Of a DNA stretch of 64,000 bases, positions 38,425 through 46,540 are shown piece after piece (positions within the stretch are counted from its first letter, which is position 1; each line of letters starts with the position of its first letter). The position numbers were made by a program, and so were the translations under genes. A model generated the notes under the pieces. The model was not told where the DNA came from, did no database searches, and worked only from the letters and a program-made list of their open reading frames with translations. The stretch lies in contig CP064979.1 in assembly GCA_016699575.1 (NCBI GenBank), positions 4,030,001 through 4,094,000 on the forward strand. Direction: 5' to 3'. Source of the DNA: Flavobacteriales bacterium. Lineage in GTDB: Bacteria; Bacteroidota; Bacteroidia; Flavobacteriales_F; PHOS-HE28.

Positions 38425-38446
38425 TAAGGCCCCTTCCGGGGCCTTA
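38425..38446 (-). terminator. Hairpin after the FKBP gene
   Basis: TAAGGCCCC and GGGGCCTTA pair perfectly around TTCC, 24 bases beyond the end of the minus-strand FKBP gene. The T tract is weak. Confidence 0.65.
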
Positions 38447-38469
38447 CGCATAACGTGTTGAGGGTGGAA

Positions 38470-39195
38470 CTACTTCTTCACGATCTCCACCAACTCCATC
38501 TCGAAAACCAGCGTGCTGTAGGCCGGTATTGCGGGTGTAGGGCTTTGCGCGCCGTAAGCCAGGTTGCTGGGGACATAGACCTTGTAACGTGAGCCTACGT
38601 GCATGATCTGAAGGACTTCGGTGAAGCCTTTGATCCAATCCTTCACGGGGTACTCCGTCGGAGCTCCGCGCTTGTAGCTGCTGTCGAATTCGTTGCCATC
38701 GATGGTCTTGCCGCTGTAGTGCACCTTCACCACATCCTCGATCGTCGGTTTCGGGCCCGTGCCTTCCTGCAGCACTTCGTATTGCAGACCGGTTTCAGTG
38801 GTGATCACACCCGGACGCTTCCCGTTCTCGGTCAGGTAAGCTTCCCCGGCTTTGATATTGGCTTCGCCCTTCTTCTGCTCAGCTGCCATCACCTCCTGCT
38901 GCTTCTTGATGAGGAAGGCGTTCAGGGTGGCGGTGAGCTTCTCCTTGTCAACACCGGCCGCGCTGTCCAGTGCATCTTGGAAACCTGCGGCCATGGCCAC
39001 ATGGCTCATGGAGTCCATGCTGCTCCTCATCAGCTCCGAGCGAAGGTTGGAGCCGTAGTCGTGACCGATCGCATAGCTCACGGAGTCAATGGTGGTCTTC
39101 AGGTCGGTGCGTCCGCCTTTCTGGCCGGTGACGTCGTTGGAGCAAGCACTGAGGATGGTGAGGGCCATCGTGGCCGTGGCGATCCGGAAAGTCAT
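38470..39195 (-). CDS. FKBP-type peptidyl-prolyl isomerase lipoprotein
   Basis: 241 residues. A lipoprotein signal (FRIATATMALTILSAC) puts it in the periplasm or outer membrane. The N-terminal dimerisation helices (about 30-125: IDSVSYAIGHDYGSNLRSE... AFLIKKQQEVMAAEQKKGEAN) and the FKBP domain (about 135-241: VLQEGTGPKPTIEDVVKVHYSGKTIDGNEFDSSYKRG... AYGAQSPTPAIPAYSTLVFEMELVEI) are those of FkpA/Mip-type foldases. It catalyses Xaa-Pro isomerisation in exported proteins. A TACATTCG box lies 39 bases upstream. Confidence 0.95.
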   Translation of the reverse strand: MTFRIATATMALTILSACSNDVTGQKGGRTDLKTTIDSVSYAIGHDYGSNLRSELMRSSMDSMSHVAMAAGFQDALDSAAGVDKEKLTATLNAFLIKKQQEVMAAEQKKGEANIKAGEAYLTENGKRPGVITTETGLQYEVLQEGTGPKPTIEDVVKVHYSGKTIDGNEFDSSYKRGAPTEYPVKDWIKGFTEVLQIMHVGSRYKVYVPSNLAYGAQSPTPAIPAYSTLVFEMELVEIVKK

Positions 39196-39234
39196 GTGTT
39201 CGGGTTTGGGGTGCCGCTGGATGCGGAACGGCCG

Positions 39235-39242
39235 CGAATGTA
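39235..39242 (-). promoter_or_regulatory. Candidate -7 box (TACATTCG) of the FKBP gene
   Basis: Minus-strand TAnnTTYG match, 39 bases before the ATG at 39195. Confidence 0.4.
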
Positions 39243-39301
39243 GAAGGCGCCCCGGGGCGGAGCGCCTTCACAACCTTTGGACAGTCCGCGGGCAACCGGG
39301 C

Positions 39302-39811
39302 TCAGAACACCATGGGCTCGTTGGTGCGGCCCACGACCATGCGGCGCGTGCGGTCCACGGCCACGCAGCCACCATCCTTGTCGAAAGCGATGTTGCCCAC
39401 CGGGCCGGCGTACTTCTGGCCGGCCATGAGCCTCTCCAGTTCCAGGATGACCGCCATGCGCAATCGCCGCGTTCCATCCTCGAACTCCCCGGCGTTGGCT
39501 CCATGGGTGTCCACAAGCACCTCCTTGGCAAGGTGCCCAGGGTGCTCGAACCGGAGCACGGCCTCGGCTCCTACAGGCAGGTCGATGTCGAACCGGCCCA
39601 TGGGCGTGATGGGGACCCAGTGCTCCTCACCCTTGATGTGCAGCAATACCCGGGTCTTCTCGAAACCAATGTCCTCCACATGCACCCAGCCGGTGATGTG
39701 AACGGCGTCGAGGGTATTGCCGGGCGCAGCGAAGGAGGACGTGCTGGCCATCAAAGCGAAGGCAAGCATGGTGGGAACTAGGGTGAGGTTGCGGGGCCGA
39801 GGGGTGCGCAT
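39302..39811 (-). CDS. Hypothetical exported protein
   Basis: 169 residues; the ATG at 39811 precedes a signal peptide (LTLVPTMLAFALMASTSSFA). The mature part has a small beta-sandwich look: VHITGWVHVEDIGFEKTRVLLHIKGEEHWVPITPMGRFDIDLPVGAEAVLRFEHPGHLAKEVLVDTH, which resembles carboxypeptidase-regulatory-like (CNA-B type) domains of Bacteroidota surface proteins. No enzymatic motif. It stands alone between the FKBP gene and the DarA-like gene. Confidence 0.65.
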   Translation of the reverse strand: MRTPRPRNLTLVPTMLAFALMASTSSFAAPGNTLDAVHITGWVHVEDIGFEKTRVLLHIKGEEHWVPITPMGRFDIDLPVGAEAVLRFEHPGHLAKEVLVDTHGANAGEFEDGTRRLRMAVILELERLMAGQKYAGPVGNIAFDKDGGCVAVDRTRRMVVGRTNEPMVF

Positions 39812-39933
39812 GCGGTTGATTTTCCCACCTGAACGGCACATCGCGCTCTACCGTTCCCGGGATCCGACAGAGACCGTCGACATCTTCGCCGAACAAGCCG
39901 GAACGGCAGTCGACCACTGCGATCGCTTCGACC

Positions 39934-40836
39934 TCAGTAGCGCAGGCGTTCTTCGATCTCTTTTCGCAGCGCACCCCCGTGCACCGCGGTCATCAACGCA
40001 GTGCTCAGGGCCATCAGTGGCGACAGCAGGAAGGCCGCCACAGGCAGGAAGATGCTGAAGGTGCTCACCCGGCGCTCGCGGCTGCGCTGGCCCTTCCGGG
40101 CACCGGCCATGATGAACGCCCTGTATTTCGCGAAGAGCTTCAGCGCCCGTTTCTCCAGCACCAATAGCGAGGGTTTGATGCGCGAGGAACCGGCAGCCAG
40201 TAGATCCGCATTGAGTTCCGCAACGGTTCCCGCATTCAAATGGCGAGCGATGATCGGGCCGAAGCGGGACATGCCCGCGATGTCCTGTTCGCGGATGCCC
40301 GCGGCAGGGAAGACCAGGAACGGGTCCTTACGCCCGTAGAACATCCAACGGATAATGGTGACCAAACTGACGACGTTGGGGCTGCGGTCCTCGGCCAGGA
40401 TGTTACCCACCACCCGGCCACCGAGCCCGCCCACCATGGCGCGCACTTTCTCCTGGGCATGCACCCACATGTTGCGCGCGCCGATCACCGTGAGGACCGG
40501 CTTGTTCGCGAAAACAGCCGCCGCCGCAGGGTGCTTCAGGAACGAATTGACCGGAATGCTCGGGTTGAGGTACCAGATTGTGTAGCCGAGTATGACGAGG
40601 TCATAGTCGTGCTGCGGCACGTTGAACGGCTTCAGTTCGACCGGATCACCATTGACGGATTCGGGGAACACACCGAAGAACCGCATGCGCGACCATGGGA
40701 AGTCGAACGCAACGGCGGGTTCGATCCGCAGGTGGTCCACAGCGATGCCCTGGTCCAAGAGCGGCGCGGAAATGGAATCGAGCACCCGGGTGAGCTGGCC
40801 GGTCTGGCTGTAGTGGATGACGAGCACGCGCTTCAT
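39934..40836 (-). CDS. DarA-like protein (dialkylresorcinol condensing enzyme family)
   Basis: 300 residues. The flavodoxin-like N terminus (KRVLVIHYSQTGQLTRVLDSI) continues with FDFPWSRMRFFGVFPESVNGDPVELKPF, DYDLVILGYTIWYLNPSIPVNSFLKHP and PVLTVIGARNMWVHAQEKV, the pattern I know from DarA of flexirubin and dialkylresorcinol clusters of Flavobacteriia. A membrane segment is likely at about 258-285 (FLPVAAFLLSPLMALSTALMTAV). In those clusters DarA works with the ketosynthase DarB; none is nearby. Instead this gene follows a glycosyltransferase gene after 3 bases, so it is the last gene of the glycan operon. Its exact reaction here is uncertain. Confidence 0.75.
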   Translation of the reverse strand: MKRVLVIHYSQTGQLTRVLDSISAPLLDQGIAVDHLRIEPAVAFDFPWSRMRFFGVFPESVNGDPVELKPFNVPQHDYDLVILGYTIWYLNPSIPVNSFLKHPAAAAVFANKPVLTVIGARNMWVHAQEKVRAMVGGLGGRVVGNILAEDRSPNVVSLVTIIRWMFYGRKDPFLVFPAAGIREQDIAGMSRFGPIIARHLNAGTVAELNADLLAAGSSRIKPSLLVLEKRALKLFAKYRAFIMAGARKGQRSRERRVSTFSIFLPVAAFLLSPLMALSTALMTAVHGGALRKEIEERLRY

Positions 40837-40839
40837 GGT

Positions 40840-41592
40840 TCAGCTGCGCTTGAAGTACTGCCACAATTTGCTGATCGGCTTGCGCACCACGATGAGCGGG
40901 CTGACCTGTTCGCCGTTCAACTTCCACGCCTTGAACACCTCCAAATTGGCCCGCCAGACGTGCGCCAGGGAGCGATTGCTCACGCCGCCCAACCGGAACC
41001 GCACAAGCACTTTGGGAACATACCGCGCACGCAAGCGGTGCTTGTACAGGAAGCGGAACATCAATTCGTAGTCGGCGCTCACCTTCAGGTCTTCCCTGAA
41101 GTGCCCAAAGCGCTGATAGGCGGTGCGGCGGATGTACGTGCCCAAGTGCGGCGGCATCCAACCCTTGCGGAAGTTCTCACGATCGTAGTCGCCACCACGC
41201 CAATAACGCCTCACGTTGGTGATGTCCTCGGGATCCACCATCAACGCGTCGCCGTAGATCACATCGGCATCGTTCCGATCGAACTCCTTGACCATCGCCG
41301 TAAGGACATCCCTTCGTGCGATCATGTCACCTGCGTTCACGAAGGCCACAACCTCGCCCGTTGCAAGGTGAAGGCCTTTGTTCATGGCATCGTAAACGCC
41401 ATTGTCACGCTCGCTCACCACATGGGCCAGGACTTCCCGGTAGCGTTCAACCTTGGCCATGGTCCCGTCCGAACTACCACCGTCCACCACGATGTGCTCG
41501 ATATCGCGATGGTCCTGCATCACCACGCTGCGCAACGTTTCATCGATGTGCGCTTCGGCATTGAAGCAGATGGTGATGATGGAAACCTTCAC
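40840..41592 (-). CDS. Family 2 glycosyltransferase
   Basis: 250 residues, GT-A fold. KVSIITICFNAEAHIDETLRSV opens the nucleotide-binding domain; VVDGGSSDGT and ERDNGVYDAMNKGLHLATGEVVAFVNAGD (with the metal-binding Asp region) are the GT2 landmarks. It transfers a sugar from a nucleotide donor to a glycan in the cytoplasm. The gene overlaps the acetyltransferase gene by 4 bases and is followed after 3 bases by the DarA-like gene. Confidence 0.93.
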   Translation of the reverse strand: MKVSIITICFNAEAHIDETLRSVVMQDHRDIEHIVVDGGSSDGTMAKVERYREVLAHVVSERDNGVYDAMNKGLHLATGEVVAFVNAGDMIARRDVLTAMVKEFDRNDADVIYGDALMVDPEDITNVRRYWRGGDYDRENFRKGWMPPHLGTYIRRTAYQRFGHFREDLKVSADYELMFRFLYKHRLRARYVPKVLVRFRLGGVSNRSLAHVWRANLEVFKAWKLNGEQVSPLIVVRKPISKLWQYFKRS

Positions 41593-42155
41593 TCGCTGAT
41601 GACCCGTTCACGGGCCGGCTTGGCGGGGTTGCCACGATAGATCATGTAGGGTTCCAGGTCGGTGGTGGCCACACTGCAGGCCGCCAGCACGCTGTGGGTT
41701 TTCATGCGCACCCCAAGGAGCACCATGGCCCCCGCGCCCACCCAGCACCCACGTTCAAGCACGACCGGCTTGCTCATCGTCGGGTAATCGACCTTCTTGT
41801 AGTCGTGGCTACCGATGATGATCATGGCGCCTTGGCTGATCACCACATGGTCTTCCAAAGTGAGTTTGTCGATGTTGTCCAGCCAAGCCGCCTGGCCGAT
41901 CCAGCAATGGTCGCCGATGGTGAGCTTCCAAGGGAACTTGATGTTGACACGCGGGTGGATGACCACCCCCTTGCCCACCTTGGCACCAAAGAGCCGGAGC
42001 AACCAGGGCTTCGGTGTGCGGAAAGGGAACAGCGGGTTTAGGAAGAACAACGCGTTGGTGAAGTACCAGAGCGTGTACTTGACGGCGCCAGCACCGATGC
42101 TGAAGTCGGAGTTGTCGAACCGGCTGAGGTCCACCGAGCGGCGTTCTCCGTTCAT
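41589..42155 (-). CDS. WcaF-like acetyltransferase
   Basis: 188 residues of the left-handed beta-helix acyltransferase family, closest in look to WcaF of colanic acid synthesis: DLSRFDNSDFSIGAGAVKYTLWYFTNALFF, then hexapeptide repeats (GAKVGKGVVIHPRVNIKFPWKLTIGDHCWIGQAAWLDN... GCWVGAGAMVLLGVRM) and the end IYRGNPAKP. It O-acetylates a sugar of a surface glycan with acetyl-CoA. It overlaps both neighbours by 4 bases, so the set is translated together. Confidence 0.93.
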   Translation of the reverse strand: MNGERRSVDLSRFDNSDFSIGAGAVKYTLWYFTNALFFLNPLFPFRTPKPWLLRLFGAKVGKGVVIHPRVNIKFPWKLTIGDHCWIGQAAWLDNIDKLTLEDHVVISQGAMIIIGSHDYKKVDYPTMSKPVVLERGCWVGAGAMVLLGVRMKTHSVLAACSVATTDLEPYMIYRGNPAKPARERVISE

Positions 42156-43291
42156 GGGATCAGCATTCGTGCGGTTCGTTCAACAACTTCGGGAGCCGCC
42201 AAATATCGTGCTGCCATGGCGAGAGCACCGTCGCGCAGCTTTGTTTGGCCAAGTTCATCCAACTCCACTGCGAGGTGCAGTGCCTTCACGAAAGCCGCCC
42301 GGTCGTCCAGTGGCAGGTCCCACCCGGCATGGGCGGCTTCCAGCCCCTTCCACGGCGTGCGGTTGCTAATGAGCAGCGGAAGCCCGCGAGCCAGCGCCTC
42401 GGCCATGGTGTGCCCGAAGTTCTCCCCCTGGCTCGGCATGAAAAGCAGGTCGTATTCGTCCATCAACCCCGGGACTTCCTCCGGATGCGCCGTGCCTTTG
42501 TGGCTCACATGGACGTTCGGTGGTAGTTGGGCCATGGCTTCTTGGCATTGGCGCCAGTAGTCCTCATCATAGATAGGACCGTACAGGTCGAACGTGATAC
42601 CACCCGTTAGCCCTCGCAGGCACTGGATGGCGAAGAGTGTGTTCTTCTCCTTGGCAATGCGGGCCACGCTCAGCAGCTTCAGTTCACCCGGGACCTTGGC
42701 GCGTTGTTGGGTGCTGTGTGCTACCGGCATGCGGCCCAAGTTCGGGATGGAATGGACCACGCCATCCGGTTCGAGCCAGTGCCTGATGTCCTGTTCCTCT
42801 TCAGCGTTCGTCGCCTGGAACTCCACGCCCTTGTAGCATCCGAAGGTGCGCATCCCTGCCAGGAAAGCCCGCTTCTTGAACCGTCCGTGCTCCATCATTC
42901 CGCTGGCGAGCATGCCGCGGGGTGCAACCACCCGGCGCTGCTTGCCGCCGTTCAGCAACCACAACGGCATGATACTGAACCACCGCGAGTAGAGCCCGTT
43001 GACGTACACGCAACTCCACTCCTGCTCCTCCAACAAGCGCTTCCAAGCGCCTTTGTTGGTGCCACCGGTGGATGCGTACCATACGTGCTCTCCGCCCACC
43101 AATGTGGTCCACCGGTCCGGGGTGATACCGGAATACGGCGTCGTCTCCGTGTACTCGGTATCGCTCGTCACGATGTGGAAGTCGATGCGCTCGCTCAAGT
43201 GGTCCACCATGTTCACCATGCTTCGCACCGGACCACCGGCCTTGTAGCCGGGCGTGTACCAATCGATGAAGGCGAGCACCTTGGGCTTCAT
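42152..43291 (-). CDS. Family 4 glycosyltransferase (first of two)
   Basis: 379 residues, GT-B fold. The start is the ATG at 43291, which overlaps the preceding gene by 4 bases. N-terminal KVLAFIDWYTPGYKAGGPVRSM has the Gly-rich acceptor loop; the C-terminal donor site has LLSVARIAKEKNTLFAIQCL, PGLMDEYDLLFMPSQGENFGHTMAEALARGLPLLISNRTPW, with the E-x7-E motif of GT4. It uses a nucleotide sugar in the cytoplasm. Part of the glycan operon. Confidence 0.92.
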   Translation of the reverse strand: MKPKVLAFIDWYTPGYKAGGPVRSMVNMVDHLSERIDFHIVTSDTEYTETTPYSGITPDRWTTLVGGEHVWYASTGGTNKGAWKRLLEEQEWSCVYVNGLYSRWFSIMPLWLLNGGKQRRVVAPRGMLASGMMEHGRFKKRAFLAGMRTFGCYKGVEFQATNAEEEQDIRHWLEPDGVVHSIPNLGRMPVAHSTQQRAKVPGELKLLSVARIAKEKNTLFAIQCLRGLTGGITFDLYGPIYDEDYWRQCQEAMAQLPPNVHVSHKGTAHPEEVPGLMDEYDLLFMPSQGENFGHTMAEALARGLPLLISNRTPWKGLEAAHAGWDLPLDDRAAFVKALHLAVELDELGQTKLRDGALAMAARYLAAPEVVERTARMLIP

Positions 43292-44376
43292 GTTCTTCGG
43301 TTGCTTGGGGCCGCCAAAGACACAGCCAGCTTGGCCCATTCCGCAGGTGACCATCGGGCACCAATGGCGGCTGAGGAAGCACCCATCAGGGCGAGCGTAG
43401 TCCCGTTCAGCTTGAACACGTTCAGCAAGGCTTCGCGCAAAGAGCTTTCGTCACCTGCGCGGAACGTCCAACCGTTGCGGCCTTCTCCAAGGAACCGCTC
43501 ACGAGCACCCACGGCATCACTGAGCACCAGGGGAAAACCAGCGCATGCATGTTCGTGCACCACCACACCCCAAGGCTCGTAGGTGCTGGGCAGGATGAAC
43601 ACACCGCATTGTTCCAATAGTTCAGGCATGTCATCAGCCTGCACGAAGCCCAAGTGCTTGATGCGTGGATGGCGACCGCTTTCGGAGCGCATTACATCGT
43701 CATGGAGTTCACCCGTGCCAGCGATCCACAACTCCCATTCACCGGCCACACCTTCATTGCACAGCTTCGCGAACACGTCGCAGAGCAACTGATGCCCTTT
43801 GGTGGGTATGTAGCGGGCCACGCACAGCAGCCGCTTCGGGAACGAAGCCTGCTTTGCTTCCTGGAACTGCGCTGCCAACGGCGCGAACCGGTCCACATCG
43901 GCGGAATAGAAACCTGTGCGGACGTGCTCCTGCCGGAAGCCGAGCTTGCGCGCGTACTTGGCTTGGGCTTCCCCTGTTACCCACGCATGCGTGAAGGTGC
44001 GCTTGAGCCAGAGCCGCGCTGCAATGGTGGCGGCAAGCTGCCGCAGGTCACCACGCCAAGCCGTATCGCTGCACATGATGGTGGGTTTTCCGCGACGCCG
44101 CATGGCGCGACAACAGCGCAGGTAACCCTTGTCCACCCAGCCACTGGCGAAGACCGCGTCGGGGTTTATTCGCACCACCAGGTCCAGTAACGCGGCATCG
44201 TCCAACTGAGACCGGTCATGCACCTTCAAGCCATCCCCGAACTGCAGAGCGAACGGTGCTTCCTTGTTCACCGGCCACCGCACTATATGCACCTCGGCAC
44301 CGTGGTCGCGCACCAGCCGTTCCGCGCAAGCGAGGAAGTACGGGGCGAGTTCGGTGTAGAGGAAGAGGAAGGTCAT
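43288..44376 (-). CDS. Family 4 glycosyltransferase (second)
   Basis: 362 residues, GT-B fold. The start at 44376 (FLFLYTELAPYFLACAERLV) is preferred over an upstream in-frame ATG because it opens the first Rossmann strand. The donor domain has LLCVARYIPTKGHQLLCDVF, LEQCGVFILPSTYEPWGVVVHEHACAGFPLVLSDAVGARE (E-x7-E). It is the first gene of the tightly overlapping glycan operon; a repeat (44386-44414) lies 10 bases upstream of its start, so its promoter region consists largely of repeats. Confidence 0.92.
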   Translation of the reverse strand: MTFLFLYTELAPYFLACAERLVRDHGAEVHIVRWPVNKEAPFALQFGDGLKVHDRSQLDDAALLDLVVRINPDAVFASGWVDKGYLRCCRAMRRRGKPTIMCSDTAWRGDLRQLAATIAARLWLKRTFTHAWVTGEAQAKYARKLGFRQEHVRTGFYSADVDRFAPLAAQFQEAKQASFPKRLLCVARYIPTKGHQLLCDVFAKLCNEGVAGEWELWIAGTGELHDDVMRSESGRHPRIKHLGFVQADDMPELLEQCGVFILPSTYEPWGVVVHEHACAGFPLVLSDAVGARERFLGEGRNGWTFRAGDESSLREALLNVFKLNGTTLALMGASSAAIGARWSPAEWAKLAVSLAAPSNRRT

Positions 44377-44385
44377 TCCTGGATC

Positions 44386-44414
44386 AAGTGTCAAAGCTCA
44401 AGTTCCAAGTCCCA
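44386..44414. repeat. Diverged copy of the 29-bp MITE arm
   Basis: Matches the arm at 45438-45466 at 25 of 29 positions (AAGTGTCAAAG... CAAGTTCCAAGT shared). It lies 10 bases upstream of a glycosyltransferase start codon. Confidence 0.7.
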
Positions 44415-44482
44415 AGCTCAAAGAACGAAGCCGGTCAACCAACTGGCGTGGACGACTGTTCTTCGCGATCAGCTCGAAACGG

Positions 44483-44552
44483 CACACGGAGGCACGGAGG
44501 CACGGAGCACCGGTGCGACCGGCAATTCTCCGCGCCTCTGCGCCTCTGTGTG
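44483..44552. repeat. Inverted-repeat element, CACGGAGG type
   Basis: Left arm 44483-44507 and right arm 44528-44552 are complementary at 21 of 25 positions; built from GGCACGGAG / CGCCTCTG units. The loop is only 20 bases. It is of the same kind as 51085-51246. Confidence 0.7.
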
Positions 44553-44560
44553 AGTTGCAT

Positions 44561-45439
44561 TCAACAGGCGCCATGCGCAAGGGGGTGTTTCCTGGTATGC
44601 TCGACAAGCAGTTCGGCGAAGGTGGTGAAGCGGAAGTCGTCGAACAGGCGGCGCATCTTGGGTTCGGTGGTTCGCAAACCGACGTAGGTCATGAAGCGGC
44701 GCTTGGCGCTCATGGGCAGCCTGGGTTGGGCCGGGTCGATCTCGCGTGGATGCAGGTAGAACACAACGCTCCGGCCTTCGTGCTGCACGGCGCGGACACG
44801 GTTACTGATCAGCCAGTACGGGAAAAAACGCATGTAACCGCCACCGAAGAAGTACATGCGTTTGCCAAGCAAGCTGCCCAGCGAAATGGGGAATTCCACG
44901 AGGTCGCCGTGGGTAGTGCTGATGACGTGCGGCACCGGCTTGGCATTGGGCAGACCGCCATGGCCGCGACTTCCGGGAAACACACTACTGTCGTAGAGGT
45001 AGCCCGCGGCGCGCACCTCGTCGAAGAACCATGGCGTCTCCTGGGTGACGCTGAAGCCCGGGCAACGATAGCCTTTCACGGCCACCCCACCGGCCTGCTC
45101 AATGATGTCCTTCGCCTTGCGTATGTCGTCCGCGAACCGTTGCCTGGTTATTGTGTACACCAGTTCGTGCGCGTAGCCATGGCTCGCGATCTCGTGGCCA
45201 TCGGCCAACGCTTCACGCACCAGATGCGGCCATCGTTCGGCTACCCAGGCTAAAAAGAACAGCGTGCACTTCACGTTCTTCTCCCGGAAGATGTCCAGCA
45301 TGCGACGCGTGTTGCGCTCCACATCGCTTTGCAACAATGCCCACTTCTCGAGCGGCGGTGTGCTGGGCAGGTCAAGGATGTGGAACCAGTCCTCCACATC
45401 GACGGAGAAAACGCAAGGAGGTGAAGAGCGCTGGTTCAA
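44561..45439 (-). CDS. Polysaccharide deacetylase (DUF3473 type)
   Basis: 292 residues of the NodB-like family. CVFSVDVEDWFHIL holds the Asp pair (DVED) of motif 1; SHGYAHELVY is the metal-binding S/T-H-x3-H motif 2; YRCPGFSVTQETPWFFDEVRAAGYLYDSSVFP continues motif 3; HPREID is near the C-terminal histidine. This pattern is that of exopolysaccharide-locus deacetylases with a DUF3473 C-terminal part. It removes acetyl groups from a glycan. The start is a TTG at 45437-45439 that lies on the edge of the MITE-like element; the coding sequence is near full length for the family. It lies upstream of the glycan operon, which suggests a joint pathway. Confidence 0.92.
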   Translation of the reverse strand: MNQRSSPPCVFSVDVEDWFHILDLPSTPPLEKWALLQSDVERNTRRMLDIFREKNVKCTLFFLAWVAERWPHLVREALADGHEIASHGYAHELVYTITRQRFADDIRKAKDIIEQAGGVAVKGYRCPGFSVTQETPWFFDEVRAAGYLYDSSVFPGSRGHGGLPNAKPVPHVISTTHGDLVEFPISLGSLLGKRMYFFGGGYMRFFPYWLISNRVRAVQHEGRSVVFYLHPREIDPAQPRLPMSAKRRFMTYVGLRTTEPKMRRLFDDFRFTTFAELLVEHTRKHPLAHGAC

Positions 45440-45732
45440 GTGTCAAAGTCCAAGTTCCAAGTGTCAGGGCTCAAGGGCTGCAAGCCGCGCGAAGAAACGC
45501 AAGCCAGGGATGTTAGCAGCATACCGCCACCCACACCCTCGTCATCCCGACGAAGGAAGGATCCCGCCCGATCCAGTGCCATTGACAGTCTGTGCAGCAT
45601 CTTCCAGTACCAAGCATCACGCGGCATCCTTCGTCGGGGACACCTCGGTATGACGGGGCATCAGGGAATATCCACCGCCAAGCATTCCTTGAAATTTGAA
45701 ACTTGACACTTGGAACTTGGACTTTGACACTT
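45438..45732. mobile_element. MITE-like element with perfect 29-bp inverted ends
   Basis: Ends 45438-45466 and 45704-45732 are exact complements over 29 bases. Inside is a second inverted pair: CCCGACGAAGGA (45546-45557) with TCCTTCGTCGGG (45627-45638), flanked by CGTCAT (45540) and ATGACG (45650). No gene is encoded. Together with the short flank it fills the 303-base gap between the deacetylase start and the membrane protein stop. Confidence 0.75.
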
Positions 45733-45742
45733 ACAGTGCCCC

Positions 45743-46465
45743 TCACCCGCCCAGCTTCACCTTGTAGTCGTCGTAAGGCGTGCGATGGTTCTTGTAGCGG
45801 TTGTTGAAGTACCGCGTAACGAGGAGGATGCCCGGCACTCCGAGCAATGTGGGCCACAACCAGATGAGCCACGCCGGCAGCCATGGGAACCAGCCCGGGA
45901 AGTTGACGGCACTGAAGGCGCTCATGGTGGCGATGTACCCCGCCAGCATACCGATGATGTGCTCTATGAGCCAGGCATGCCGCTCGTGTTTGCGCTTGAA
46001 GAACAGGAACACTGAACGCGCAACGAGCAGGGTGCCCAGCAGCCCGAACACCACAAAGACCGGGTAAAGCGGGCTACGGTCGTGCTTGAGGACCAAACCG
46101 AAAGTGCCCCACAGCAACAGGCAGAAGTTGAATGCCCCAGCCGTGCCATGGAGCACCCAATCCATGCGTTGGGCGCGCTGGCCCTTGTGCAGCTTCTTCA
46201 GGTACAGTCCCCGCCAGCCACTGGCCACCAAATGGAAGCTGAACACCGCCACCAAAGCCATAACGAAGTTCTCGCGTGCCACACCGACCACGATGGCCGT
46301 GGCGCACACCAGCATCATGGTATAGACGAACACCTTGCCCCAGAGACGGTGCCAGCGCCCACCCTTCCGCACGGCCATGGCCAGTGGTGCCGCCACCAGC
46401 GCCACGCCGCCGCTCAGGGCGTGCAAGGCCATAACGAATTGATAGCTCGGTTCCCCTGGCTCCAT
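45743..46465 (-). CDS. Multipass membrane protein, DUF2306-like
   Basis: 240 residues with about seven membrane segments (for example FVMALHALSGGVALVAAPLAM, VFVYTMMLVCATAIVVGVA, FVMALVAVFSFHLVASGW, LLLWGTFGLVL, VFVVFGLLGTLLVA, LPAWLIWLWPTLLGVPGILL). The HRLWGKVFVYTM segment resembles DUF2306-type inner-membrane proteins. Function is not known. It lies upstream of the MITE-like element on the same strand as the glycan genes. Confidence 0.7.
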   Translation of the reverse strand: MEPGEPSYQFVMALHALSGGVALVAAPLAMAVRKGGRWHRLWGKVFVYTMMLVCATAIVVGVARENFVMALVAVFSFHLVASGWRGLYLKKLHKGQRAQRMDWVLHGTAGAFNFCLLLWGTFGLVLKHDRSPLYPVFVVFGLLGTLLVARSVFLFFKRKHERHAWLIEHIIGMLAGYIATMSAFSAVNFPGWFPWLPAWLIWLWPTLLGVPGILLVTRYFNNRYKNHRTPYDDYKVKLGG

Positions 46466-46540
46466 ATCAGCGCTCCTGCGGAAGACGAACGTAAGGGCCG
46501 GAAGGAAGCCTGAAGGAAGGGTCGTTCATTTTGGGGAGGG

